From Solenopsis invicta (Eukaryota > Arthropoda > Insecta > Hymenoptera > Formicidae), in assembly GCF_016802725.1 (NCBI RefSeq), contig NC_052670.1, positions 13,855,641 to 13,919,640 of the forward strand: DNA of 64,000 bases. The letters are read 5' to 3'. Below the pieces are notes generated by a model, which saw only the letters and a list, made by a program, of their open reading frames with translations, was not told the origin of the DNA and did no database searches. Every line of letters starts with the position of its first letter. The stretch's first letter is position 1. Below are positions 1 through 10,131 of the stretch, piece by piece. The position numbers and the translations under genes were made by a program.

Positions 1-1747
1 TCAAATCCTGTGTGTAGGAGAATTCGGCGAGTACGTGCGCGCAACAGTCTCCGTGCGATGCAACCAGGAGTATCGCCCCGAAACAGATTGCGAACATGTG
101 AGCGGCTCTGCCTCGTGCGCGCAACACAGTCGATACTGTGTTAATGGAAGCTACGTGTATGGCAAACAAAATCAATAATGGCCCTTAACGGCCTTGATGG
201 CCGCCTGTGTTTTGAAAAATAAGTCCTGCCCGAAAGTGCCCTCTCTCCACAACTTTCCGCGACGGCTCGTCCGGTTTGAAAAGTCGCCCCCAAAGTGGCC
301 TTGAAGACATTCACGCCAGAGGTGGACGGTCATTTTTCATTTGCTTGTCAGACCATTTCTCGGAAACTTCATAACGCCATTATGCCGACTCGAATTTCTT
401 ACGGAGAACGATTCTGTCGTGCATTTAAAGTATCGCGAAACTTCGCGTAAACAAACTTCGAGATTATGCGGAGGTTTAAAAAAAAAAAAATGTGGAAAGA
501 TCTAATAAGAACCAGAGTTTCCGCGCAATCGTGATTGCGAAGGTTATTCTTTTTTTATTTATGAGCCATTAAAGATAAATTACACCTCGCCGATTAAGCG
601 AATGCTTAATCTTCATTAATTCCAAGTTTGCCATAAGTAAAACGCGAAATGGATAAGATGGACCGATTTTGACCCCCACAGCCCCGAAATGGCAAGTAAA
701 AATGGTAAGTTTTTTGTAGTTTTTGAACTGCTGAACCTGAATTTAACACTTAACAAATTTTAATTTGTATATGGAACTATTAAGTATATGAAAAGATATT
801 ATGAAAATGATACGTAAATGAAATTGTAAAACTATAATAAAATGAACGATATATTAAGTAAAAATCGATCAATATGTGAACAACACGAATTAACATATAA
901 AGAAGGCCTTATTCGGTCAAGGTAGATCTGACGCTTAAAAATATTTATTTGAACGAATCTTACAATTTCTAGTAGTAAACTACAATAAAATACAAAATAC
1001 TCTCGGAGAAGGTCCTTGGAAGACGAAATAAATAAGCTCTCAAGTGCCAAGATTTAAAATAGTTCTCATCGCGATAATGCCTTTGTTTTTAGAAATTAAT
1101 TTTTTTAAATTTTTTTATCAAGCAGAAGTATGAATTATTGGACATGAAAACATTATTACGTTTTTACTGGCAGAAAAATACGAATTAAGCTAAGCTCAAT
1201 AATAATAAGTGTGATAGTTAGCAACTTTATATGCTAATTTTAATACTTTCTCGACAAATTTTTTGAGAACCAGAATCATCAGATTCAGCGATTTAAAAAC
1301 TGCAATAACGTTGCATCTACAATTTTTATTTGCCTTTTCGGAGCCCATAACCGATTCATTTTATCAATTCTCCATTCGCTAAGTGAGAAAAAGTCGGCCC
1401 CAAATTGACGAAATTTCTAACTATAGTATGTACGTGTAATTTCGTGACACGTGTGTGTATAGGTGTTGCAGGTATTTCTGTACAAGAAATTTCTACCTTC
1501 GAGTTTACAAATTGCGAAGATATTGGACGTGAATGGAATAAACGCGATGTCTTTGGTTGAACGCTTGGTTGAACTTTTCGAGGTGTCGCGACAAATTTTC
1601 ACGCTATGAGAGACACGAAACCGAGAACTCGCAAAAATAGGAATTTTTAAGGGCGAAAGCGTGTTTCCGCTCTCATCGGGGGGTACTTTCCCGGTCGTTT
1701 ATGTTGCGCGTTAGCGGCGAAAAACACATTTTGCGCAAGATTAACCG
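1..1747. other. Non-coding stretch, no gene recognised
   Basis: The first ~330 bases are fairly GC-rich, then the sequence becomes AT-rich with short homopolymers. Short open frames on both strands match no family I know. The next Syt7 exon (rest of C2A) would be expected on the minus strand to the left of 4271, but no C2A-like coding is visible here, so it must lie outside the window. Confidence 0.5.
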
Positions 1748-1948
1748 AATTGCATCTTTAAGTGCACGTATGCAAACGAATCTCACCGCATACAATTACG
1801 CAAATATTTTTTCAAGCGGTATAATAATTTTGTGTCATTTGAAAAAGATTTGCCTAATTGTATGCGATGAGAAACATTTATATTTCCCTAGAATAGTGAA
1901 GGGTTAAAGATCAACTTGAGTCAGCAATATGTTGATGTTGCAACGTAA
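1748..1948 (+). repeat. 201-bp direct repeat, copy 1
   Basis: This segment recurs at 3297-3497 in the same orientation and at the same length. I find one difference by eye (A at 1837 against T at 3386). The flanks differ on both sides, so the boundaries are sharp. The unit begins at AATTGCATC and ends at CAACGTAA. No clear target-site duplication flanks the pair. Confidence 0.93.
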
Positions 1949-3296
1949 TGGTCTGAAAAACAGAGGGATACCTCTGGAAATCATGTTGTGCACGCGTCAA
2001 ATTTCATCAGGAATTAGCGCGATAATATAAAATAAATGTAGCTGCGTTTTTTTAATAATTTAATAGGCATAACTTGATGTGCGCTATTAAAAATGTATAT
2101 AATAAAATAAAAGTTACAATGCGCGAAAGCTCTCTATTAAATAATTCAACAACGAAGCAATTAAATATTCGCCGAGGGAAAGAGGTCGGATGCAAATTGA
2201 GTGAGAAATAAAACTTTTACCGGCATGCTTCTTTGATAAACTGCGCGATAATGCTACGCGCAATTTCATTATAATCTTTTTTTTCCGCTAAAAGTGGCAT
2301 ACTGCATGTGGTTGTATTCACGTCGCACGAAGAAATTGATATTACATTTTCATAAAATAATAACGCAATTTTATACGTCCCTGTGAGATGAAAGATAATC
2401 ACATGTTGAAGCCTCTCTTGGACAACCGCGTTGTACGGCATAAAATTTTTTACAAAATTTGCGCATGTATCGTATATTAACGTATGATCGCATAAACGGT
2501 GTTGGAAAAATATTCCCCGACCACCGAGATCTTGGCATGATAATTTTTGTGGAAAACAAAGAAAATGGTGTTTCGCTTAATGTCGGATTAAATTGCGCGC
2601 GAGGCAAACGCGGTCCAGCCAGCGTTCAGAAAGAATTTATGCGTTTGTTTACAACAAAAGTACCCGTCCCGTTGAACGTTACGCTTTTTCCCCCCCGAGA
2701 CCGCGTCGCGAGCGACGAGTTTCAAAAGTACCTCCCTTTCCCTCTGTCCGCGCTCTCTGCAACAGGAAGTAATGTATGACACGTCCCAGTTTACCAGACT
2801 GCGTATTTTTGCGCGCAGATACATTTTTCGGCATGGCAATGCTTGTGTTTCGTCGACGATTTATGACGGCCCTTATCGACGTGTAGTCGTATCGCAACTC
2901 AAAAATCAAGCTAATGCGCGCATGTACATTCCGGTTTTACGCCTCCGTTTTACATCCCTACTCGACAATGAGAGAAATAATACAAGCTGTTTACGATTTT
3001 ACACGCAGTAACTCGAGAAAGCCACTTACAGCCACAAAACTGTCCGGACACAGAGTACAAAAGTTCATTTTATGCTACAAATTCATTAAATATAATTTTT
3101 TAGGGAAAACTCGTTTGTAAGTGAAAACCCTGGCCAGTGATGCATTTCCATTAAAAATATGCCTTTGATTTGTAGCGTAAAATTAATTCCCAATATCATG
3201 TATCCAAATCAATTTCATGACTGCACCTATACTTGTTTGTATACTTTGTTTCCGTGCTTTTTGAACTTTTAACGCGAATGTCATCAATCGAAAATT
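1949..3296. other. Spacer between the two 201-bp repeats
   Basis: About 1.35 kb separates the repeats. The part at about 2460-2960 is richer in GC and has overlapping open frames of 76-106 codons on both strands. None resembles a known domain, and overlapping frames on both strands are expected by chance in GC-rich DNA. No clear polypurine tract precedes copy 2, and no primer-binding site was recognised after copy 1. An LTR-element reading is therefore weak. Confidence 0.5.
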
Positions 3297-3497
3297 AATT
3301 GCATCTTTAAGTGCACGTATGCAAACGAATCTCACCGCATACAATTACGCAAATATTTTTTCAAGCGGTATAATAATTTTGTGTCTTTTGAAAAAGATTT
3401 GCCTAATTGTATGCGATGAGAAACATTTATATTTCCCTAGAATAGTGAAGGGTTAAAGATCAACTTGAGTCAGCAATATGTTGATGTTGCAACGTAA
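3297..3497 (+). repeat. 201-bp direct repeat, copy 2
   Basis: This is the second copy of the unit at 1748-1948, with 200 of 201 positions identical by eye. Copy 1 is followed by TGGTCTG and copy 2 by CTGAATT, which marks the end of homology. The near identity in non-coding DNA points to a recent duplication or to gene conversion. Confidence 0.93.
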
Positions 3498-3559
3498 CTG
3501 AATTTTGATTCGATTAATAATTCTGCGCAACAAGGTTTAAAGGTTTCTAATTCAAGGTT

Positions 3560-3995
3560 ATGATAAAGACGATAAAATAAAACAACCATTTTGATTTTTT
3601 AATCACTCTTTACTTCAGAACATTTTTTCTAGAACAATAAATTAAGTTTTTTATACTAATAATATTCTGGAATTTTTGTCTATGAAATGATTTGTCACTG
3701 CGGAGGTCACTTCTTCATCACTGATAAATTTTTCTCATGCAAATCGAACTTTAGTTGTAAAAATAAAACATTATTTCAAAAATAAAATACAACTGTTAAA
3801 AATTGAAGTTCAATTAGCGTGGAAAAAATTTATCAGTAATGAAAAAGTGATATTCAACGTCAAAAAAAAAAAAAAAACAATTAGAATATTTTTCTAGTGA
3901 TATAGAAAAACCAATTAACCTTTCCGAAAAGATGTATGGAAATAAATGATGATTATAGAGTACAAAAGGTAACAAATAAAAGCAGTTGCTTTATT
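3560..3995. repeat. Diverged dispersed repeat, copy 1, with palindromic core
   Basis: The core at about 3702-3860 is an imperfect inverted repeat: CACTGATAAATTTTT near 3720 pairs with AAAAATTTATCAGTAAT near 3827. The right part (TATAGAAAAACC through AAATAAATGATGATTATA) resembles 5240-5310, and the left half of the core resembles 5085-5150. This suggests two members of one old non-autonomous element. Edges are approximate. Confidence 0.6.
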
Positions 3996-4270
3996 CCATC
4001 AACTTCTTTAAATTCTTGAGTCGGAAACTTTTAAATCTGGAATGCATATGACGCCGCCCTCGTACTTTGCATAAAATTGCGTCGGCATATGCATAGTGTA
4101 TTATTACGATCCCCTCAAATGGAACGTAGCGATATTCCAATCGCCTGCGATCGACGCGTGCGTCACGCGCAAACACGACGATATCGAGTCAAACGGCTGG
4201 CAGGCATGCTTCAAAGAGCCTAGTTACTACATCGTACGCGCATCCATCCAGTACGAAACTTCATACTGAC

Positions 4271-4411
4271 CTGTATGATGCGCAGAATGAGCGTGCTGTT
4301 CTGGAAGTCGTACTCGAGACTGAAGTGGATTTGACCAACATTCTCGCTCGGTTCCGAATTATCGATGTACATGTCGACCAAGGAGATGGACCTGCTCTGT
4401 AGAAACGCTTT
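4271..4411 (-). CDS. Syt7: Synaptotagmin-7 exon: start of C2A domain (partial gene)
   Basis: This internal exon encodes 47 residues in phase 0-0. Read on the minus strand it follows an acceptor (TTACAG at 4417-4412) and ends before a donor (GTCAGT at 4270-4265). It contains VDMYIDNSEPSENVGQ followed by FSLEYDFQNSTLILRIIQ, the linker-to-C2A junction and first beta strands of a synaptotagmin C2A domain. From memory this is closest to insect Syt7, a Ca2+ and phospholipid sensor in regulated exocytosis. The Ca2+-binding loops and C2B are not here and must lie to the left of the window. An alternative acceptor (CTACAG at 4404-4399) would drop the first four residues in frame. The exon sits between two copies of a dispersed repeat. 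Another synaptotagmin is possible but less likely. Confidence 0.88.
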
Positions 4412-4959
4412 CTGTAACACACAAACGCGATCGTTACCACCGCATCGCTTCCTTTCCGTTTCGTAAAAGATGACCTATCTTGGAATTCTTTCCAGAATCC
4501 CCACATTTTGCTGAGTAGGAAACGTACAGTTGGAGAGAGAAAGAGAATTTGTACGAAAACGCAATCTTCTTAAAATCGTATTATAAGAAAGAGATCTGGG
4601 ACAGGAAGAATTAACTGTCGTTAAATTTCAAGTTTATCTCTAACATCCGCGAGAATTCACCGCGTATTTATATCAAGACGCAGCGTGAGTACGATATTAA
4701 CTTAATTATATCGCATGGGTGCAAATGCGTTTTGCTGTAATTACATTAGATCACTTTCTACATTACACAAAATTGTCGTTAATATATCATTGCGATTAAT
4801 TTTCTTTTAGAAATGCAATTATATATTATTACGATCTCAATTTTACTTTTGAAATGCAGCATTATGGCAGTTTCCAATTGCGTTCAGAGTTAACAGTCAT
4901 TGTTTGATGATTGTTGTTCTTTAAAAAAATAATCTTTTAATAATCCTTTATAATTTTGA

Positions 4960-5390
4960 ACGACTTATATAAAAAGATCCAAACAAGTGTGTGGCCTAAA
5001 GATATAAAATAAAAGATACATAAAATAACTATTTTTATGTTCCAATATAATCACCCTACAATTTCAATTATCTTTTTTTATGTCTTTTGCATCACTAGTA
5101 AATTTTTTCCACACAAATCAAATTTTAACTTTTAGAAATATAAAATGTTTATTACAGACTAATTTTATGAGTCAGAGCTGTAGATCAAGTGATGAAGTGT
5201 TAAATTTTATCACTTTAAAGATAAAAATTCCAAATATTTCAGTGTTATAGAAAAATTAATTTATCGTTCTACAAAATATATATTGAAATAAAGGGTGATT
5301 ATAAAAAGATATTTAAAAAATTTATTTGAAAAACAAAATTGGTTATTTTATTTTATCGTTTCTGTTTTATGTACTAGAACCAAAAACTGT
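4960..5390. repeat. Diverged dispersed repeat, copy 2
   Basis: This stretch resembles 3560-3995 in the same orientation. Examples are CATCACTAGTAAATTTTTTCC near 5090 and the block from TATAGAAAAATTAATT to GGGTGATTATA at about 5240-5305. Divergence is high, so the insertions are old. Edges are approximate. Confidence 0.5.
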
Positions 5391-5589
5391 TGGATCTTAC
5401 TATATACTCGTATAATTCGCGTTAGAATTCAGGATGGAATTTTGTTTATAATTTTATGTGCCAAATAAAATGCAAAATACTTCTTTAGAAAAAAAATAAA
5501 TAAATAAAAAGAAATCGTCAAATGCATACTATTTAAATTATTTTCACTTTCAGTACTTTACATTTTATGCTGTTTTTAATGCAAATTAA

Positions 5590-6985
5590 AATTTAAAATT
5601 GTAGCTTGAGCAGACATCTGTTATTACATGATAAACCTTCCATTAATAAGAAATTAATTTGCGCATCAACCGCGATGTACTTTGATCAGCTCATATATTT
5701 CCAACTTATTGACAAATTAATTTGTTATAAGTTTTTCTGTAACATACTACAAAAAATGTGATTTATAAAACTGATCGCCTAAAACGTATCTGTGACTTTT
5801 TTAAGTAACATAGTCTTCAAAACTACCCAATTTACAAATTAAAATAATTAAAAATATAAGGAATTATTAATTAATACTTGTTTCATTAATAATTTAACAA
5901 AAAAGCGAATTATTATTTTATTAATAATTTATCAAATATTAAATAATTAATGACAAAATAAAAGTATTTTTGTAATTGACATATTTTATTCATGTCAATT
6001 ATTAGTTTTATTATTATCACTTAAGAGGATGCTAAAGTACTACGAATTACCGACATTTACAGTGCATTAAATATCTTTGGATTGGCTTTACAGAATCACA
6101 AAAACTTTTTTTAGAATTGAAATACCCGTAAAAAGAAAGGGTGCTCAGGTCAATTTTATAAGAAAATCGAACAAAAATTTAATAAATCATTAAAAATTCA
6201 CTCGTATAGCCGTCACCTGAGGTTAACTTTACCTTAATACAGAAGTTGTGTAGCTCGTGCGTACAAAATGATAGTAGAGCACCCTTCAGAAAACATGCAC
6301 GAATAACACTGACCTTGCAAAGTTACGATTGAACGCCTAACAAAAAAGATACGCTAATGTGCTTTTACCACACGCATATTTCGCTCAGCGAAGCTGAACT
6401 GTCATAAACAGAGCAATATGGAGCCCAACAGTAGTTGATAGGACTTTTCGCAGATGGCGAAATAATCAAAAAACAAAGACAGATCTATGCAATGGACAAA
6501 GAGCAATAGCCTGGTCTTGCTCGAAAAATAATCTACAGTGATCTGTAGGACCGACGTCGAGGAAGTTCTTCTGTTACTTTAGCATCCTCACTTAACTTTA
6601 CATTGATATTATTCATATTGTAGTAAAATTTGCTATGATATATGTTGATATCAGTTAGGAAACTTGATAGAGTTTATAAAAATATCGATTTAATTCTTAC
6701 AATAATTTAAATATGTACATACAATAAATGTAAAATATTCTACAACAAAATTTCTTTTATGAAAATATTCAAAATAAAATTGCATAACTACGTTATCATT
6801 AGCTACATAAATTGATAAAAAATTTACCTCATATCTAATTTTTTTTAATGTTGGTAGCATACACGAAACAAGTTGAAACTTGTTAAATTTTTATCTATAT
6901 TACTTATTTCTCACTTTTTACTTTTGTCACTAAATATTACTTACATTAGATTAAACTGCAAAATATTGAGAAAATACACTTTAGA
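5590..6985 (-). repeat. ~0.8 kb AT-rich dispersed repeat, copy 1, split by a MITE
   Basis: The reverse complement of this stretch aligns along its length with about 37895-38605. Shared blocks include ATCAAGTTTCCTAACT, TTTAGGCGA, AAGTTTATAACAAATTAATTT and TTTAGTGACAAAA. Copy 1 is interrupted by the element at 6025-6591, which copy 2 lacks. No coding frame is visible. The family is not recognised. Confidence 0.8.
6025..6591. mobile_element. 567-bp MITE with 15-bp perfect TIRs and TTAA target duplication
   Basis: The ends are GAGGATGCTAAAGTA at 6025-6039 and its exact complement at 6575-6589, followed by AC. TTAA lies directly outside on both sides (6021-6024 and 6592-6595). The homologous repeat at about 38210-38230 carries the uninterrupted site, so this is a genuine insertion. 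No open frame is present. The TTAA target recalls piggyBac-type transposases, but the TIR does not begin with CCC, so the superfamily is open. Confidence 0.85.
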
Positions 6986-7247
6986 AAACCGGTACGCATT
7001 CCCTTTATACGAGTGAAATATATATAATACATGCAATATATGCATCAAGATACATATTAATATTCATATACATATCCAGGTACAAGGTATGTAAAATTAT
7101 ATCTAGAATTCCACCCCGAAATCTGAGATGGCAAACTAGATTGTACGAGGTGGGCTTGCGACGGTCTCCGAGATTATCTCGGTAATATAAGTAATAGCCG
7201 CGACGTCGTCGCGTCAAAAATTATAAGATGAGCTTTGGAAGGCTTAC

Positions 7248-7431
7248 CGAGGGGTGTTCTCCTTTGACATTTTGCAGCTGCTTGTTCTGCGGCCCGGTCG
7301 TTGGCGTACGGGGTTCCGCGCCTCCGGCATTGCTGGCGCCGCTTCCTGGTGCCGCTGTTGCTCCTGCTCCACCGCTCGCGGGGCCGCCGCTACCACTTGC
7401 TGGAGATTTGCTAGAGGGACTACCGGTCGTC
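7248..7431 (-). CDS. Syt7: Synaptotagmin-7 exon: Gly/Ser/Ala-rich linker (partial gene)
   Basis: The acceptor on the minus strand is a clear pyrimidine tract plus AG (TTTTCTTTCCAG, ending at 7432), and the donor is GTAAGC (7247-7242). The exon has 184 bases: one base completing an upstream codon, then 61 codons, ending in phase 0. That matches the phase-0 C2A exon downstream. The peptide is low in complexity (SPASGSGGPASGGAGAT, then PRTPTTGPQNKQLQ), as expected for the variable cytosolic linker of Syt7 before C2A. It is GC-rich in an AT-rich setting. Identity rests on splicing phase and position rather than domain homology. It may be a cassette exon, because its removal together with the phase of the upstream exon would matter for frame. 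Confidence 0.75.
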
Positions 7432-8493
7432 CTGGAAAGAAAAGACGCGAAATTTGTCACATTACATTGTCTGTACCCCGCATTCACTCTCGGTGTAAGG
7501 TCTATGTGTTTCCTCTGCTTTCGCGTCTTCCCTCACTTTTAAGCAGACATAGCGGTCGACACAGGATCGTCCGTGACAGCGTTGAAGGGATACCAAAGCG
7601 AAACTTGACAACGTTTATTCGTTTTGTTAGTCTCCAGAGACTAATCATTATTGCCACTCGGGAAGCTTCTAAATTTTAAACGTTACGTTATTTATATTTA
7701 CAGTGTCATTATTTTTTTACATAATTACTAGAGAGAAAGTCTCTCATTTTGTCTCGCGTTTTTTATTTTTTCTTCTTCTTGCAAATTTTTAAAAAACGTC
7801 GAAGCAGATCTTTCAGCTTTCGCAGCATGGTTTTTCCCATTAGACCGTAATTTTATATACTTTGAGGATATTAAATATTCCATCGAGTTAAATATCCAAT
7901 TGATTAATCCAAAATCACGAAGCGCGAAAATTACGCGATTGTTCGATCGCGACCCATGCGCGCGAGCTGCGTGTATTCATACAATTAAATCTGCGTCAGC
8001 TACAATTACTTTCGACGCTTGCCCGCCGCGTTCCGTTTTACGGGACGCTAAATCAGCATGAAAGTCTAAACGAGATAAATATTGCCATTGTTGTAGCGGC
8101 GATAACGCTTTAGAAACGCCCCGATTGATTCGAAACTTGCTGACAGTGAGGAGGGATGGGGTTCTCTGCTCGAGCCCCATGCGATACATGCACAGGCTTA
8201 TCAACAGTGGCGTACATCCCAGCGATATGTTTCTGTAATACGTTAGGCATAATAGGCGACCTAGGATCTAGATAAATCTTATCGCTCTCCCACTACTGTA
8301 TCGCATCTATTGCGAGCACACTATGCTGCTAATCGAGACAGCATTCTCTCGCAGGCACGCAAGCCGATACGCTTCCAGCATGTCATCGGCTTATTAATAG
8401 TTGCTGTTTACTACCAGTCGCGACTGCGGAGCGTCCATAACTGTGCAGAGACGGCTGAAGCCAACGGCAAGAGAAAAATGAATTTTACGGCAT

Positions 8494-8494
8494 G

Positions 8495-8530
<36 letters not shown>

Positions 8531-8531
8531 A
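8494..8531. repeat. (AT)n microsatellite
   Basis: An alternating TA tract with one C interruption. It generates the Tyr/Ile-rich open frames seen on both strands here. Confidence 0.95.
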
Positions 8532-8845
8532 AAGAGAGGAAGAGGGCGAGGGTGAAGATCGATGCGAGTGGTAAGCACAGGCTGAGAATGCTCGATACAG
8601 AGAAACGCTAATGGTCTCAACTGTTCTACGGAAAGGTAAAAAGGAATAATTGCAAGTCTTACAAAACGAAAAGGCAGGTGAACGTAAGTCGCGCAAGGCC
8701 ATGAAGGAATAACTATTCATACGTACCTATGCAATTTAATATCGTGTATCAAAGTCCAACGAAGCGAGTAAAAAAAAACTATTCCGCTAAACGTAGCCAA
8801 AGATATAACGAACGCTTAGCGTTGTACCTTCGTTATCTCACTTAA

Positions 8846-10131
8846 CCCTCAGCTGACGCACAGGGTTTCATGCACCCTCTATTTACAAAAATGCTTGGCA
8901 TTTATAAACCGTAAGAGTTAGGGGGACAGAAGTTGGGGAATATTTATATTAATTTCCCCACTACTGAGTCTATATGGTAGCAGTCTCCGAGAATCGAATG
9001 AAAATTTTACACAGTCGTGTTTTTTCAAGTTATGGGTGTACTACACCTAGTGTGTCAGAAACGTACGTATCGAAGAAAAAAAATTAGATTTATCTTTAAC
9101 AAGCAAAAATAAGTTGATTAACAACATTTTCTATAATTTTTTACTCTATTTTTATACTCTGACCAACGAGAGACTGGTTCGTTTCTGCGTTTTGATAAAA
9201 AATGTCACGATTTCATCACTGCAAGAAAAAGCAGTGTAGCTGGCGTATGCGATACCTTTACAGAATGTTAGATCAGGCTAGCATTAATTCGTTCATAATT
9301 TATAATTTAATGAGAGATAATTCAAAAAAATGTCGCAAAAACTACATAGAGATTTAACTGGAGCTTTCATCAAGCCATTTTTGACACATCGTCTCACTTC
9401 TTCAACGTTACGAACGGTATAGCGTGTACAAATTGAAAGTTTCTTAGATTATACAGACATTCCCAAAGTTCAAGATTCTTGCGGTTTGTGTTGGCAAAAA
9501 ATAAAATAGCAAACCAGAAAGATGCTCATTATGTCCGTCTACCTTTGATCGAAAAACATCGTATAAGTGAGTTTGAAATGTGACAAACCGATGTGTAAGC
9601 AACATACTGCAAAAATTTGTTGCAAATGTTCCATTCAAGTAAATAATAATAAAATATATTATATTGTATTTTATGTATCTTAAAGTTTTATAATCGAAAA
9701 CGAATGATTTATTCTATCAACTCATCTTTTCTTATGCTGAAAAACCATCTAACTTTACCCTGCAAAATAAATGTACTTTTTAAGAACAATCGAAATAACA
9801 ATATTTTCCTCTTAAAGTACTCTTCAATTACCTTTCAAAATCCGTCGGAAAAACCTCTATAATGGTTTTCCTTTCAAATAATAAAAAAAAAACGTTTTTT
9901 TTTCGAGAGTACGTTTCCTTCTCTCCTGAATATTTCAAATATATGGTATTCAATTTCTCGATTTTTGCATCTATTTATTCTTTTTGACCTTCTGGCGTAA
10001 CGATTAAAAAGAAAATTGATCAAATTCTGTGTATTACATACAAAGATATACGCAATTAAAAATGGTCGGATGACGTATGTACACCCATGTATGGCAAAAT
10101 ATCGAATTTGCTACAGTGTGTCAGCTGAGGG
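8846..10131 (+). mobile_element. Decayed piggyBac-family transposon
   Basis: The left end reads CCCTCAGCTGACGCAC, and the right end is its inverted copy with one difference (CCCTCAGCTGACACAC on the other strand). TTAA flanks both ends exactly (8842-8845 and 10132-10135). CCC-starting TIRs and TTAA targets are hallmarks of piggyBac. The 1286-bp length is well below the roughly 2.4 kb usual for autonomous members. Plus-strand relics of the transposase C-terminus lie inside at 9194-9632. The element is therefore internally deleted and mutated, and could move only with a transposase supplied in trans. Confidence 0.9.
9194..9632 (+). pseudogene. piggyBac transposase remnant, C-terminal part
   Basis: Three pieces are readable across frameshifts and stops on the plus strand. 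DKKCHDFITARK (from 9194) fits the region just after the last catalytic Asp of piggyBac transposases. WRMRYLYRMLDQASINSF (from 9241) fits the conserved R-W-P-x-R-x-F-Y-x-x-L-D block. At 9520-9632 RCSLCPSTFDRKTSYK, then KCDKPMCKQH and ICCKC, form the C-terminal Cys/His zinc-binding domain. Two of its expected Cys codons read TGA. The N-terminal half and the first catalytic residues are missing. Confidence 0.82.

Larger units (their letters stand above)
4412..7247 (-). other. Syt7: Syt7 intron between linker and C2A exons
   Basis: This 2.84 kb intron is predicted by joining the donor GTAAGC (7247-7242) to the acceptor ending at 4412. Both flanking exons are in phase 0, so the frame is kept. It holds two old repeats and a TTAA-flanked MITE. 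A conserved alternative exon within it was not recognised. Confidence 0.75.

Noticed and set aside
1748..3497. LTR retrotransposon with 201-bp LTRs
   Set aside because: No primer-binding site, weak terminal dinucleotides, no target duplication and no gag or pol coding between the copies.
7228..7679. Plus-strand open frames of 104 and 141 codons
   Set aside because: They lie antisense to the Gly/Ser/Ala-rich Syt7 exon and are shadows of its GC-rich codons.
7977..8204. Protein-like minus-strand stretch after a good acceptor (CTCACTGTCAG)
   Set aside because: The frame runs to a stop without a convincing donor and resembles no Syt7 linker or other known domain.
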